From Campylobacterota bacterium (GTDB lineage: Bacteria > Campylobacterota > Campylobacteria > Campylobacterales > SZUA-545), in contig JAUPLZ010000180.1 of assembly GCA_030836705.1 (NCBI GenBank), positions 1-11,226 of the forward strand: DNA of 11,226 nt. The letters are read 5' to 3'. Made by a program: the position numbers and the translations under genes. Below the pieces are notes generated by a model. The model was not told where the DNA came from. It was given only the letters and a program-made list of their open reading frames with translations, and did not search any database. Positions 1 through 6,972 of this stretch are shown here, piece after piece. Every line of letters starts with the position of its first letter. Position 1 is the stretch's first letter.

Positions 1-87
1 AAATTCCGCCTCTTGTGTAAAAAGTTCATTTAAAAGCCTGCACAACTCTTTGATATCTTGAGTGCAAGCTACTCTGTAAGTTGTCAT
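1..87 (-). CDS. GNAT-family N-acetyltransferase, N-terminal fragment (runs off left edge)
   Basis: Only the first 29 codons are present: MTTYRVACTQDIKELCRLL followed by NELFTQEAEF. An opening beta strand (TYRVA), then a T-x-x-D-I helix start and an L-x-x-LF-x-Q-E-x-E-F stretch, is the usual N-terminus of small GNAT acetyltransferases in Campylobacterota. These use acetyl-CoA to acetylate an amine, and the substrate cannot be told from this piece. The ATG at 87 has a good ribosome binding site, AAGGA at 96-100, 8 nt upstream. The gene starts 56 nt after the hipA stop on the same strand, so it could be co-transcribed with hipBA or have its own promoter. The acetyl-CoA binding motif (Q/R-x-x-G-x-G/A) would lie outside the window, so the family call rests on the N-terminus alone. 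Confidence 0.7.
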   Translation of the reverse strand, partial: MTTYRVACTQDIKELCRLLNELFTQEAEF

Positions 88-143
88 AAAATCAGTCCTT
101 GTTTTACCAATTGGGTTAAATATAGGCTTTTAATCAGCTCTAC

Positions 144-1436
144 TCAAACATCACTCACTTTTACTTTAGTGGCATTTTTAGCCTCTGCGCTTAGTCGCTC
201 TATTCTGTTTAAAATATCTTCACAATATTTTTTAGCAAACTCTTCATCATAAGATTTCATTTGCTCAAAAATTTTATCGCTGATAGTTGTTTTGATTTTA
301 TTGGCAATATTTTCAAAGGTTTTAGAAAAAAGTTTTGGAGTAATTCCCAAGTTATAACAATGTGCTGCTATATCATAGGCTTTAATTTTGCCTAGCTCAA
401 ACTCATCATCTATTCCCATAGCAAGCGATGTTTCATAGATATCATCATAAACAACAATATTTACAATATCATAAAATGGAGCTATCTCGACTCCATCTCT
501 ACTTATAAAAAATGAGATATTTTTCCCATGGGCATCGCTATTGCCAATGATAAGATTGATAGCACACCACTCTAAGAGGACTTTTTTAGATATCAATGGT
601 ATTTTTGTAAGATATGTTATCTCATCAAGTTTTTTGAAACTCACTCCCTCTTTTATATCTTTTACATCCCTAGTTGTTCCGAAATTTCTCTCATACTTAA
701 ATGATGCTGGCACTCCTAAAAGTTGACATCCATCTACTAGATGTAGTTTTTCAACTTTTTCATTTGAGATGATTTTTCTATCAAATCGCTCTATCTCAAG
801 AACAAACTCATCATCAAATTTTTTAAGCTCAAAATTTGTTACATCAAGCCCCGCACTTTTTGCCAGCAGTAGTGAAAAATACTCATTAAGCACAAGTTTT
901 TCATCGGTTTTATCAAACTTAAGGATATGGGTAGAAGCCAATTCACCCTCGCCAAATCCATATTTGCCATCTATTTTAGTTATGGGAAGTTTTTCTTGAA
1001 CTCCTGCGATGCTAAGTCGTGGTCTGCCATCCCAAATAGTGATTGGTATTTGTTTTCTTTGTTTTATCCTCTGGGTTAGCTCATCAAAACTTACTTCTCT
1101 AAAACTTGTACTTAGATTAAAAGCTTCATCGCTTACAAATGAAAATGCACCGGAGGTCTCATTGCCGATTTTTTTTAAAAGGGCAAATTTATTGTTTTTA
1201 CTTACTTGTATACAATTCACAAGCTCATCAAGCCCCTTGCCCTCAGGGAGTAAATTATCGATAAAATTTTTGATATCAATAGATTTTATTTGCTCATTTA
1301 ATCCGAGCTTAGCAGAGAGTGCAAATCCATTCTGAACCCAAGACATATCATATTCTAGTCGAAAATCATCTCCAAAACTATCATAGAGCAATTTTCCAAC
1401 TTTTTTTTCATTAAAAAAAATATTTAACGCATGCAT
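144..1436 (-). CDS. hipA: HipA-type serine/threonine kinase toxin
   Basis: This is a full-length HipA-like kinase of 430 residues, against about 440 for E. coli HipA. Residues 1-105 form the N-terminal subdomain that contacts HipB, and the rest is the kinase fold. Visible motifs are the P-loop RLSIAGVQEKL at 140-150, STHILKF at 168-174, EIERFDR at 214-220, the catalytic NSDAHGKN at 299-306 and IAPFYDIVN at 318-326. Aligned with E. coli HipA, Ser142 matches the autophosphorylated Ser150, Asp301 and Asn306 match Asp309 and Asn314, and Asp323 matches the metal ligand Asp332. All key residues are present, so an active enzyme is expected. E. coli HipA phosphorylates glutamyl-tRNA synthetase and causes growth arrest; the target here is unknown. 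The ATG follows the hipB stop with no gap, implying translational coupling. Not the split HipBST type, because the N-subdomain is fused. Confidence 0.93.
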   Translation of the reverse strand: MHALNIFFNEKKVGKLLYDSFGDDFRLEYDMSWVQNGFALSAKLGLNEQIKSIDIKNFIDNLLPEGKGLDELVNCIQVSKNNKFALLKKIGNETSGAFSFVSDEAFNLSTSFREVSFDELTQRIKQRKQIPITIWDGRPRLSIAGVQEKLPITKIDGKYGFGEGELASTHILKFDKTDEKLVLNEYFSLLLAKSAGLDVTNFELKKFDDEFVLEIERFDRKIISNEKVEKLHLVDGCQLLGVPASFKYERNFGTTRDVKDIKEGVSFKKLDEITYLTKIPLISKKVLLEWCAINLIIGNSDAHGKNISFFISRDGVEIAPFYDIVNIVVYDDIYETSLAMGIDDEFELGKIKAYDIAAHCYNLGITPKLFSKTFENIANKIKTTISDKIFEQMKSYDEEFAKKYCEDILNRIERLSAEAKNATKVKVSDV

Positions 1437-1685
1437 CTATTTATCATCTATGATTATTTTTAATCCGAACATTTTAGCCACTTCTAAAACATTGCCTATT
1501 TTCGTATTTGGATTGCCTTTTTCAATATTTTCTAGTGTTTTATAATTTATACCACATAGACTTGCAGCCTCTTCTCTGCTCATACCTAACTTTGTTCGAT
1601 GATGCAATATATGCTCACCCAAACTCTTTACTGAATTGATAGCATCGGATATTGGTTTTTGAGCTTGCTTTACTACTTTTGCCAC
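1437..1685 (-). CDS. hipB: HipB-type XRE-family antitoxin and autorepressor
   Basis: An 82-residue Cro/C1-type DNA-binding protein directly upstream of hipA. Residues 22-78 form the five-helix XRE domain, with the helix-turn-helix at about residues 36-56 (SREEAASLCGINYKTLENIE). The C-terminal KIIIDDK should form the small beta strand through which HipB proteins dimerise. The first 20 residues are a basic extension. Known HipB proteins bind HipA and hold it inactive, and repress their own promoter; the same role is inferred here. The start is GTG, supported by GAGAGG at 1691-1696, 5 nt upstream. No ATG lies nearby in frame. The TAG stop abuts the hipA ATG. An inverted repeat at 1701-1728 is the probable operator. 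Confidence 0.9.
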   Translation of the reverse strand: MAKVVKQAQKPISDAINSVKSLGEHILHHRTKLGMSREEAASLCGINYKTLENIEKGNPNTKIGNVLEVAKMFGLKIIIDDK

Positions 1686-1700
1686 TCTTTCCTCTCAATC

Positions 1701-1728
1701 TATAAACTACATTTTAATACGGTTTATA
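1701..1728. promoter_or_regulatory. Candidate HipB operator (inverted repeat)
   Basis: TATAAAC at 1701-1707 and GTTTATA at 1722-1728 are perfect inverted copies separated by 14 bp. The right arm covers the expected transcription start of the -10 element at 1731-1736. E. coli HipB operators are also paired inverted half-sites (TATCC and GGATA, 8-bp spacer) over the promoter, but neither arm sequence nor spacing is the same here. The AT-rich background lowers the weight of a 7-bp match. Confidence 0.5.
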
Positions 1729-1730
1729 AA

Positions 1731-1739
1731 ATAATAGCA
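1731..1739 (-). promoter_or_regulatory. Predicted extended -10 promoter of hipBA
   Basis: The minus strand reads TGC-TATTAT, an extended -10 element of the kind used by the main sigma factor of Campylobacterota, where a -35 box is weak or absent. It would start transcription near 1724 and give a leader of about 40 nt before the GTG of hipB. Confidence 0.45.
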
Positions 1740-2065
1740 TAAATTTCTGCCAAAAACTATACTGCATTATTGTTTTTATAATTTAAGCAGAATATTTATT
1801 TAAAACATTATCCAGATATAGTTTTAGTGATTGATTGTTAAAGTTTTTTAGAATTATGTTGCGAGAAAGATAAGATAATCAAAACTATTTCGCCATTTTA
1901 TGAAGCGATAAAAATCTCTCTTATATTCTCACTCAAGATGATTTTCGCCAAAGCCCTCTCTTGTGCTTAACAAATATTTTTTACCTTTTGCTAAAATTTT
2001 CCAAAAAGCAGATTTCTTACTCGGTTTTACCGTAATTGATTTTTCGCTAATATTCTACAAATTAA
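1740..2065. other. Intergenic region without a recognisable gene
   Basis: Between the divergent hipB and antiporter genes I see no RNA gene, strong terminator or intact reading frame. The stretch is AT-rich. On the minus strand 1850-1970 can be read as open fragments broken by stops, for example ALAKIILSENIREIFIAS followed by a stop and then NGEIVLIILSFSQHN. This may be a decayed gene or chance. A small hairpin, CGGT-TTT-ACCG, lies at 2022-2032. Confidence 0.5.
1989..1997 (+). promoter_or_regulatory. Possible extended -10 promoter of the antiporter gene
   Basis: TGC-TAAAAT is an extended -10 like sequence, giving a leader of about 60 nt. A second candidate, TAATAT at 2048-2053, would start transcription only about 5 nt before the TTG codon at 2066. 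Neither has a clear -35 box. Confidence 0.25.
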
Positions 2066-4198
2066 TTGCAAGGATTGCCGCTGGTACATGATCTTTCTTT
2101 TTCTTTGCCCATAGGTGATCCTGTTTTAATATTTGCACTTATTCTTTTAATAGTTTTATTCTCCACTATAACGCTTAAAAAATTTAACATTCCTTCCGTA
2201 ATAGGTCTTATCCTCGCCGGAACAATACTTGGACCAAACGGGCTTACGATTCTTGAAAGAGACAGCTCTATTGTTCTTTTTGGCACAGTCGGGCTTTTGT
2301 ATATTATGTTTATGGCGGCGCTTGAAATTGATATAGCGGAATTTAAAAAAAATCAGCACAAAAGTATGCTTTTTGGATTTTTTACATTCGCAATTCCAAT
2401 GATTTTAGGAACACTAGCCGGATTTTTCTTGCTTGGACTTGGCTGGATTTCTGCAATTTTACTAGCTAGTATGTTTGCTTCGCATACTCTGCTTAGCTAC
2501 CCTCTGGCTTCACAGCTCGGCATCACAAAAAATAGAGCCGTTACAACAACTGTAGGCGGAACAATCATAACCGATACTGCCGCACTTTTAATACTAGCCA
2601 TTATTGCAGCAAGCGCAAATGGCGATATAGATACATTTTTTTGGGTTCAGCTTTTTACGCTGACTCTTTTTTTTGGAATAGCCGTATTTTGGGGTCTGCC
2701 AAGAGTGGCGTATTGGTTTTTTAGCAATTACGAAGAGAGTGTTCCTCAATATATTTTTGTTTTGGCAATGGTTTTTTTGTCTGCATTTTTGGCGAAACTA
2801 TGCCATCTTGAGCCGATAATCGGCGCATTTATGGCAGGTCTTGCACTAAATCGTTTTATTCCGCACAGCTCTGCTTTGATGAATCGAATTGAGTTTATAG
2901 GAAATGCCGTATTTATTCCGTTTTTTTTGATTGGCGTTGGAATGATTGTTGATGTTAGGGTTTTTATCTCCGACATCAATACTATTCTTATAGCTTTCGT
3001 GATGACGACTACCGCACTTGCTAGCAAATGGACGGCAGCATTTGTAGTGCAAAAACTATTAAGATACTCACTAGCCGAAAGACAAGTAATGTTTGGTCTT
3101 AGCGTAAATCAAGCCGCCGCAACTTTGGCTGCCGTATTTATAGGATTTAAACTCGGGTTTTTCAACGAAGCCATTCTTAACGGCACCGTTACGATGATTC
3201 TTATTACTTGTCTAGTGGGGTCTTTTATTACGGAAAAATGGGGTCAAGAAATAGCAGAAAACGAAGCCGATGTAGTTTCTCAAAAAGATGAAACGGAGGC
3301 AAAAATACTAGTAGCCGTAGAAGACGCGGAAAAAATAAACGAATTGATGCAGCTTGCTCTAATGATAAAAAACGGAAGCGAGCAGCCCATATATGCCCTT
3401 CATGTCGTAAGGGAAAGCTCAAAAGCAGACGAGCAGGTCGTTTTTAGCAGCAAAATGCTTGAGCGAGCCGTAGCACTAGGAAGCGCCACTGAAAGCCCCG
3501 TACAAGTAATCAGCAGCATAGCTCCCACCGTATCACAAGGAATTGTAAGAGCAGGAAGAGAACTAAGAACATCAGATACGCTTCTTGCTTGGGATGGCAA
3601 CCATGACGAAACCAGCAAACAGCTTTTTGGCTCAGTAATAGACGCTATCATAAAAAAAACAAGTCAATCTCTAAACATCGTATGCCTATCTCAACCCCTA
3701 AATACTATAAAAAAAATTACCGTCCTAATGCCGCCTAGAATCGAGCTGGAACAAGGCTTTGTGCACACTCTTACAAATGTAAAACAGCTAGTAAAAGAGC
3801 TAAGTGCCACGCCTAGCATAGTCGGCTCTTCGTTGACATTGCGATATGCTGAGGCAGTAATGATGCTAAAGCCTGAAATAAGAGCTACGCAAAAAAGGTT
3901 TGACGATTGGAGAAATTTAGAAGCTTTTGCAAAAGAGTGCGACAAAGACGAGCTGTTAGTTTTTCTTGCGGCAAGACCCGGAACGCTATCTTGGGATGAG
4001 TTTATGGACACAGCTCCTCAAACTCTTGCTCAAAAAATGAAAGATAAAAATTTTATCGTTAGCTATCCGGCGCAAAACACAGTAGGCGAACTAGAGCAAC
4101 AAATAGCAGAAAATAGATACAAAGAACTCTTTGGCGGAAGCAGAAGATTGGTAAGAAGAGCGATTGACAAAATCAAAATAAAAACTAAAGCAAATTAA
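2066..4198 (+). CDS. CPA2-family cation:proton antiporter with C-terminal universal-stress-like domain
   Basis: A 710-residue inner-membrane protein. Residues about 18-390 form a Na+/H+ exchanger domain (PF00999 type) with about 12 hydrophobic segments. It includes NIPSVIGLILAGTILGPNGL at 41-60, a GTVGLLYIMFMAALEID segment at 73-89, and TDTAALLIL at 169-177, where Asp170 is the likely ion-binding acid. Residues about 411-700 are soluble: an AKILVAVED strand at 412-420 and an ALHVV strand further on resemble the opening of UspA-like domains, probably two in tandem. This layout is common in Bacteroidota and Campylobacterota antiporters; KefB/KefC instead carry a TrkA-N (NAD-binding) domain, which I do not see. 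The start is uncertain. An in-frame stop at 2063-2065 bounds the frame and no in-frame ATG is near, so TTG at 2066 or TTG at 2075 must be used. The conserved-looking LPLVHDLSF favours a start this far upstream. The transported ion (Na+ or K+) is not decidable. Confidence 0.88.
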   Translation: MQGLPLVHDLSFSLPIGDPVLIFALILLIVLFSTITLKKFNIPSVIGLILAGTILGPNGLTILERDSSIVLFGTVGLLYIMFMAALEIDIAEFKKNQHKSMLFGFFTFAIPMILGTLAGFFLLGLGWISAILLASMFASHTLLSYPLASQLGITKNRAVTTTVGGTIITDTAALLILAIIAASANGDIDTFFWVQLFTLTLFFGIAVFWGLPRVAYWFFSNYEESVPQYIFVLAMVFLSAFLAKLCHLEPIIGAFMAGLALNRFIPHSSALMNRIEFIGNAVFIPFFLIGVGMIVDVRVFISDINTILIAFVMTTTALASKWTAAFVVQKLLRYSLAERQVMFGLSVNQAAATLAAVFIGFKLGFFNEAILNGTVTMILITCLVGSFITEKWGQEIAENEADVVSQKDETEAKILVAVEDAEKINELMQLALMIKNGSEQPIYALHVVRESSKADEQVVFSSKMLERAVALGSATESPVQVISSIAPTVSQGIVRAGRELRTSDTLLAWDGNHDETSKQLFGSVIDAIIKKTSQSLNIVCLSQPLNTIKKITVLMPPRIELEQGFVHTLTNVKQLVKELSATPSIVGSSLTLRYAEAVMMLKPEIRATQKRFDDWRNLEAFAKECDKDELLVFLAARPGTLSWDEFMDTAPQTLAQKMKDKNFIVSYPAQNTVGELEQQIAENRYKELFGGSRRLVRRAIDKIKIKTKAN

Positions 4199-5331
4199 AT
4201 ATTTTTTATAGCCTGATGAACCTTAATCGCTTGCACATGTTCAAAAACATCATGAGTCCTAATAATAGACACGCCTTCGTCAATTGCTTTTAAATGAATA
4301 GCCAAACTACCTGCCAGCCTGTCTCGCGTATCCGATGGAGAGATTTTATCAATCATAGATTTTCTGCTAGCGCCAACTAAAAGCGGATAGTTATATTTTA
4401 AAAAATTTGATTGATTTTTAATAAGAGTCAGATTGTGTTCTAAATTTTTGCCAAACCCAATGCCACTGTCAAGAATTATTTTTTTTATCCCAAAACTATG
4501 CGCTTTTTCTATTCTCTCTTTAAAAAAATTATCAACATCAATCATAATATCATCATAATGCGGATTTATTTGCATATCTTTTGGGGCACCTTTCATGTGC
4601 ATTATGCAAACCTCTGCATTGTATTTAAAAGCCAATTCGCACACCTCATCGCTTTGCAAACCGGTAATGTCATTTATTATTCCAAACCCGTGCGAAAGAG
4701 CATAATCAATAACTTTTGGAGCATAGCTATCAATACTAAATTCGCACTGCTCATAAAGCTTATGAGTATAAACCAAATCTATCGCATTTTTTACTCTTTT
4801 TAACTCTTCTTCTTGCGAAACTGCTTCACTTCCCGGTCTTGAAGAAACCCCGCCTATATCAATAATACCAGCTCCGTCTTCTATCATTTTTTTAGCTTTT
4901 GCCACAAACGAACTATCGTCAACCCTGCTTTTTTCATAAAAGCTATCCTCGTTTATATTGAGTATCCCCATAACTCTTGGCTTAAAACTAGTGATTTTTA
5001 GATACTTTTTGAGTTCATTGGCAATTTGCTTTAATCCAAACGGCTGAAGCTGCTCTTTTTTTGCGAGTATTTTTAGCTGCGTTTGGTTGCATATCAATAT
5101 GGCATCGACAAACTCTTTTTCATAAACAACAACACCTTTTGGCACGGCAAGCTCGGCTCCTATTGCCAAAGCGTCTTGTTTTAAAATATTTGCTGCCGGA
5201 GTTTTTATATTTTTTATATAAAAAAAGTGCTTTGTAGCCTTATTTGTCATTATTTTTAAGCCATCTTGATGACTTCCTAGCTTTTTTATTGCATTCTTTA
5301 TATCTGTATCATTTGAAAGCCTATAAAGCAC
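4195..5331 (-). CDS. folP: Dihydropteroate synthase with N-terminal extension
   Basis: FolP joins p-aminobenzoate to the pterin pyrophosphate to make dihydropteroate in folate synthesis, and is the sulfonamide target. The catalytic TIM barrel covers residues about 117-378: MGILNINEDSF at 121-131, DIGGVSSRPG at 158-167, SIDSY at 199-203, IINDITG at 218-224, MHMKG at 244-248, LDSGIGFGK at 287-295, GASRKSM at 320-326 and IIRTHDV at 356-362. Several positions differ from the common pattern (INEDSF for VTPDSF, DSGIGFGK for DPGIGFGK). Residues 1-116 are an extension absent from the roughly 270-280 residue enzymes of most bacteria but usual in Campylobacterota. The start is GTG, overlapping the end of holB by 11 nt, with GGAG at 5339-5342 placed 7 nt upstream. 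It is the last gene of the operon. Its TAA overlaps the antiporter stop. Confidence 0.95.
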   Translation of the reverse strand: MLYRLSNDTDIKNAIKKLGSHQDGLKIMTNKATKHFFYIKNIKTPAANILKQDALAIGAELAVPKGVVVYEKEFVDAILICNQTQLKILAKKEQLQPFGLKQIANELKKYLKITSFKPRVMGILNINEDSFYEKSRVDDSSFVAKAKKMIEDGAGIIDIGGVSSRPGSEAVSQEEELKRVKNAIDLVYTHKLYEQCEFSIDSYAPKVIDYALSHGFGIINDITGLQSDEVCELAFKYNAEVCIMHMKGAPKDMQINPHYDDIMIDVDNFFKERIEKAHSFGIKKIILDSGIGFGKNLEHNLTLIKNQSNFLKYNYPLLVGASRKSMIDKISPSDTRDRLAGSLAIHLKAIDEGVSIIRTHDVFEHVQAIKVHQAIKNI

Positions 5332-5950
5332 TTTTCTTCTCCAAAAGCAAAAGCAAAATGGTGCTAATTATATTTTTTGCCGGCGAATTTAACTCTATAA
5401 GCCTAAAACTTCTATCAAACTCTTCAAGTTCGCTTGCAAGTTTTTGCTCTTTTGAAAACGGAAGTTTTTTGTAATACTCAAAAGCTTTTTCTAAAAAAAC
5501 TTTTGCCTCTTTTTTCTCCATCTGTTTATTTTTTTTCAAAAACTCAAAAATGCTTTTTATGCCTAAAGAGTCAAAATCAAAATCAATTTCTATCTCTTCT
5601 TTGGGTGTTTTTTCTATTTTTATGGGAAGTCTTGACCTTATCGTCGGCAAAAATATAGATTTATTAGGCACTATAAAGAGTATTACTATGTTCGCTGGCG
5701 GCTCTTCAAGAAGCTTTAAAAGAGCATTTTGGCTTACTATATTGCATGAAATGGTTTTTACTATGAGGTATTTTATATTTTCGCTGGCGATATAAGCGTG
5801 AGAGATTAACTCATGCGCATCTTCAACTAAAAATTCATCTTTATCAAAAATGCGATAATTATTTGTATTGATTGTTTTTATTAAATTTAGAAGAGTATTT
5901 TGAGGAGAGTTTGTAACAATAATATGGCTTTTAATGTCGTTTAAATCCAT
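5321..5950 (-). CDS. holB: DNA polymerase III subunit delta prime, reduced form
   Basis: Delta prime is part of the clamp loader that opens the beta clamp on DNA. This protein is only 209 residues, against about 330 in E. coli. From the ATG, NALLKLLEEPP at 75-85 and TIRSR at 103-107 are the family signatures (the LLKxLEEPP helix and the SRC-like motif, here SRL). There is no Walker A loop and no four-cysteine zinc module; the only cysteine is Cys69. The C-terminal collar domain appears shortened. A short HolB next to HobA is the known arrangement in Helicobacter and Campylobacter. The ATG at 5950 begins 1 nt after the hobA stop. An in-frame TTG at 5962 would add four residues, but the purine-rich AGGGGAG sits only about 1 nt before it, so ATG is preferred. 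Confidence 0.88.
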   Translation of the reverse strand: MDLNDIKSHIIVTNSPQNTLLNLIKTINTNNYRIFDKDEFLVEDAHELISHAYIASENIKYLIVKTISCNIVSQNALLKLLEEPPANIVILFIVPNKSIFLPTIRSRLPIKIEKTPKEEIEIDFDFDSLGIKSIFEFLKKNKQMEKKEAKVFLEKAFEYYKKLPFSKEQKLASELEEFDRSFRLIELNSPAKNIISTILLLLLEKKSAL

Positions 5951-5951
5951 A

Positions 5952-6494
5952 TTAGACTTCAAGCTCCCCTATCATAACAGCATCGAGAGTTTTATCAAAA
6001 AGCCTAACCATGTGCATAAGCTTAAGATCAATCAGCTCATCGGCTGAGCGCAAAAAAAAGCTATTTTGAACTTCTTCGTCCATCATCCACAAAAGACTAT
6101 GACCAAAATCTTTCGCGATTGTTGCATTTTGATGATTTGCCCTTCCTATATACCAGTAAAAATAGTGGTCTTTAAAAGAGATATCAAGCATATCGCTTGC
6201 AACTTGCATATTTTGAGTAGCAACCAAATAATCAAGGTTTGGAATAAGTTTGTTCATTTCATAAATTGGAAAAAACGGTCTATTTTTAGAAGGATTATTA
6301 ATATTTGACACTATATATCTTGAGAGCCACTCTCTCTCATTGTCAGTCACAAGCATAACGGACGCGCCATTCATTATATGAACTATCGCATCTTTTATAA
6401 GAGGAGCCCACTCATATCGTCGCTCCTCCAGCCAGCTCATCATGGCATTATCAGACCTTAGCGTATCAAGCGTCCAATTTAATATCTCTTTCAT
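5952..6494 (-). CDS. hobA: HobA, DnaA-binding initiator-associating protein
   Basis: A 180-residue protein, the same length as Helicobacter pylori HobA. In H. pylori, HobA is a tetramer with a sugar-isomerase-like (SIS) fold. It binds domains I-II of DnaA and helps assemble the initiator at oriC, and is the counterpart of E. coli DiaA. The recognition rests on the overall sequence: the opening MKEILNWTLDTLRSD, WLEERRYEWAPL at 21-32, FFPIYEMNKLIP in the middle, the FYWYIGRANHQ stretch, and a hydrophobic C-terminal DKTLDAVMIGELEV. Its position before holB is the conserved one. The ATG lies 7 nt after the lysC stop with no strong Shine-Dalgarno sequence, so it may depend on coupling to lysC translation. 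Together with HolB it places two replication functions inside a metabolic operon. Confidence 0.93.
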   Translation of the reverse strand: MKEILNWTLDTLRSDNAMMSWLEERRYEWAPLIKDAIVHIMNGASVMLVTDNEREWLSRYIVSNINNPSKNRPFFPIYEMNKLIPNLDYLVATQNMQVASDMLDISFKDHYFYWYIGRANHQNATIAKDFGHSLLWMMDEEVQNSFFLRSADELIDLKLMHMVRLFDKTLDAVMIGELEV

Positions 6495-6501
6495 TGAATA
6501 T

Positions 6502-6972
6502 TTATTTTTCTAATTCATATGCTGCGTGAAGCGCGCGAACCGCCAACTCACTATATTTCTCATCAATAACTACAGATATTTTAATCTCGCTAGTGCCAAT
6601 CATTAGAATATTTATATTTTCTTTTGAAAGTGTCTTAAATGCTTTTGAAGCAACGCCGCTGTGAGATTTCATGCCGACGCCGACAATAGAAACTTTGCTT
6701 ATTTTTTCATCAAAATCCACACTTTCCATCTCTTTTGAAAACTTCTGTATAGCTTTTTGTGCCGTTATAAGTTCTGTTTTTGGCACGGTAAATCCAAGGT
6801 TTGTTCTGCCATGGTCTCCTGCATTTTGAATAATCATATCGACATTGATGTTTGCATCTGCAAGACTTCCAAAAATATCTGCCGCAATACCCGGTCTATC
6901 AACCACACCTCTTAGAGTTACACGAGCTTGGTTTTTATCTAATGCTATTCCGCTTACTAAAGGTTGTTCCAT
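6502..6972 (-). other. Possible internal translation start giving a LysC beta subunit
   Basis: The ATG of Met246 (6970-6972) is preceded by AAGAGGAG at 6976-6983. If the core pairing is GAGG at 6978-6981, the spacing is 5 nt. Translation from here would give a 156-residue protein made of the two ACT domains only. Bacillus subtilis and Corynebacterium glutamicum lysC make such a beta subunit from an internal start at the same point of the protein, and the enzyme is then alpha2beta2. The GAGGAG also encodes two glutamates, so the match could be chance. Confidence 0.4.

Noticed and set aside
58..252. Plus-strand frame across the GNAT/hipA gap
   Set aside because: It overlaps the GNAT start and the hipA 3' end and has no ribosome binding site.
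2022..2032. Small hairpin CGGT-TTT-ACCG before the antiporter
   Set aside because: A four-base-pair stem is too weak to call a terminator or a regulatory site.
2746..4011. Several open frames of 60-106 codons antisense to the antiporter gene
   Set aside because: They overlap a clear membrane and stress-domain coding sequence, show no domain or ribosome binding site, and are expected shadows.
4498..4803. 101-codon frame on the plus strand inside folP
   Set aside because: It lies opposite conserved FolP motifs, and its composition (many Ile, Asn, His) is what the antisense of this region would give.
5950..5962. TTG start four codons upstream in holB
   Set aside because: The purine-rich stretch abuts it too closely, and the ATG at 5950 directly after the hobA stop is the more usual start.
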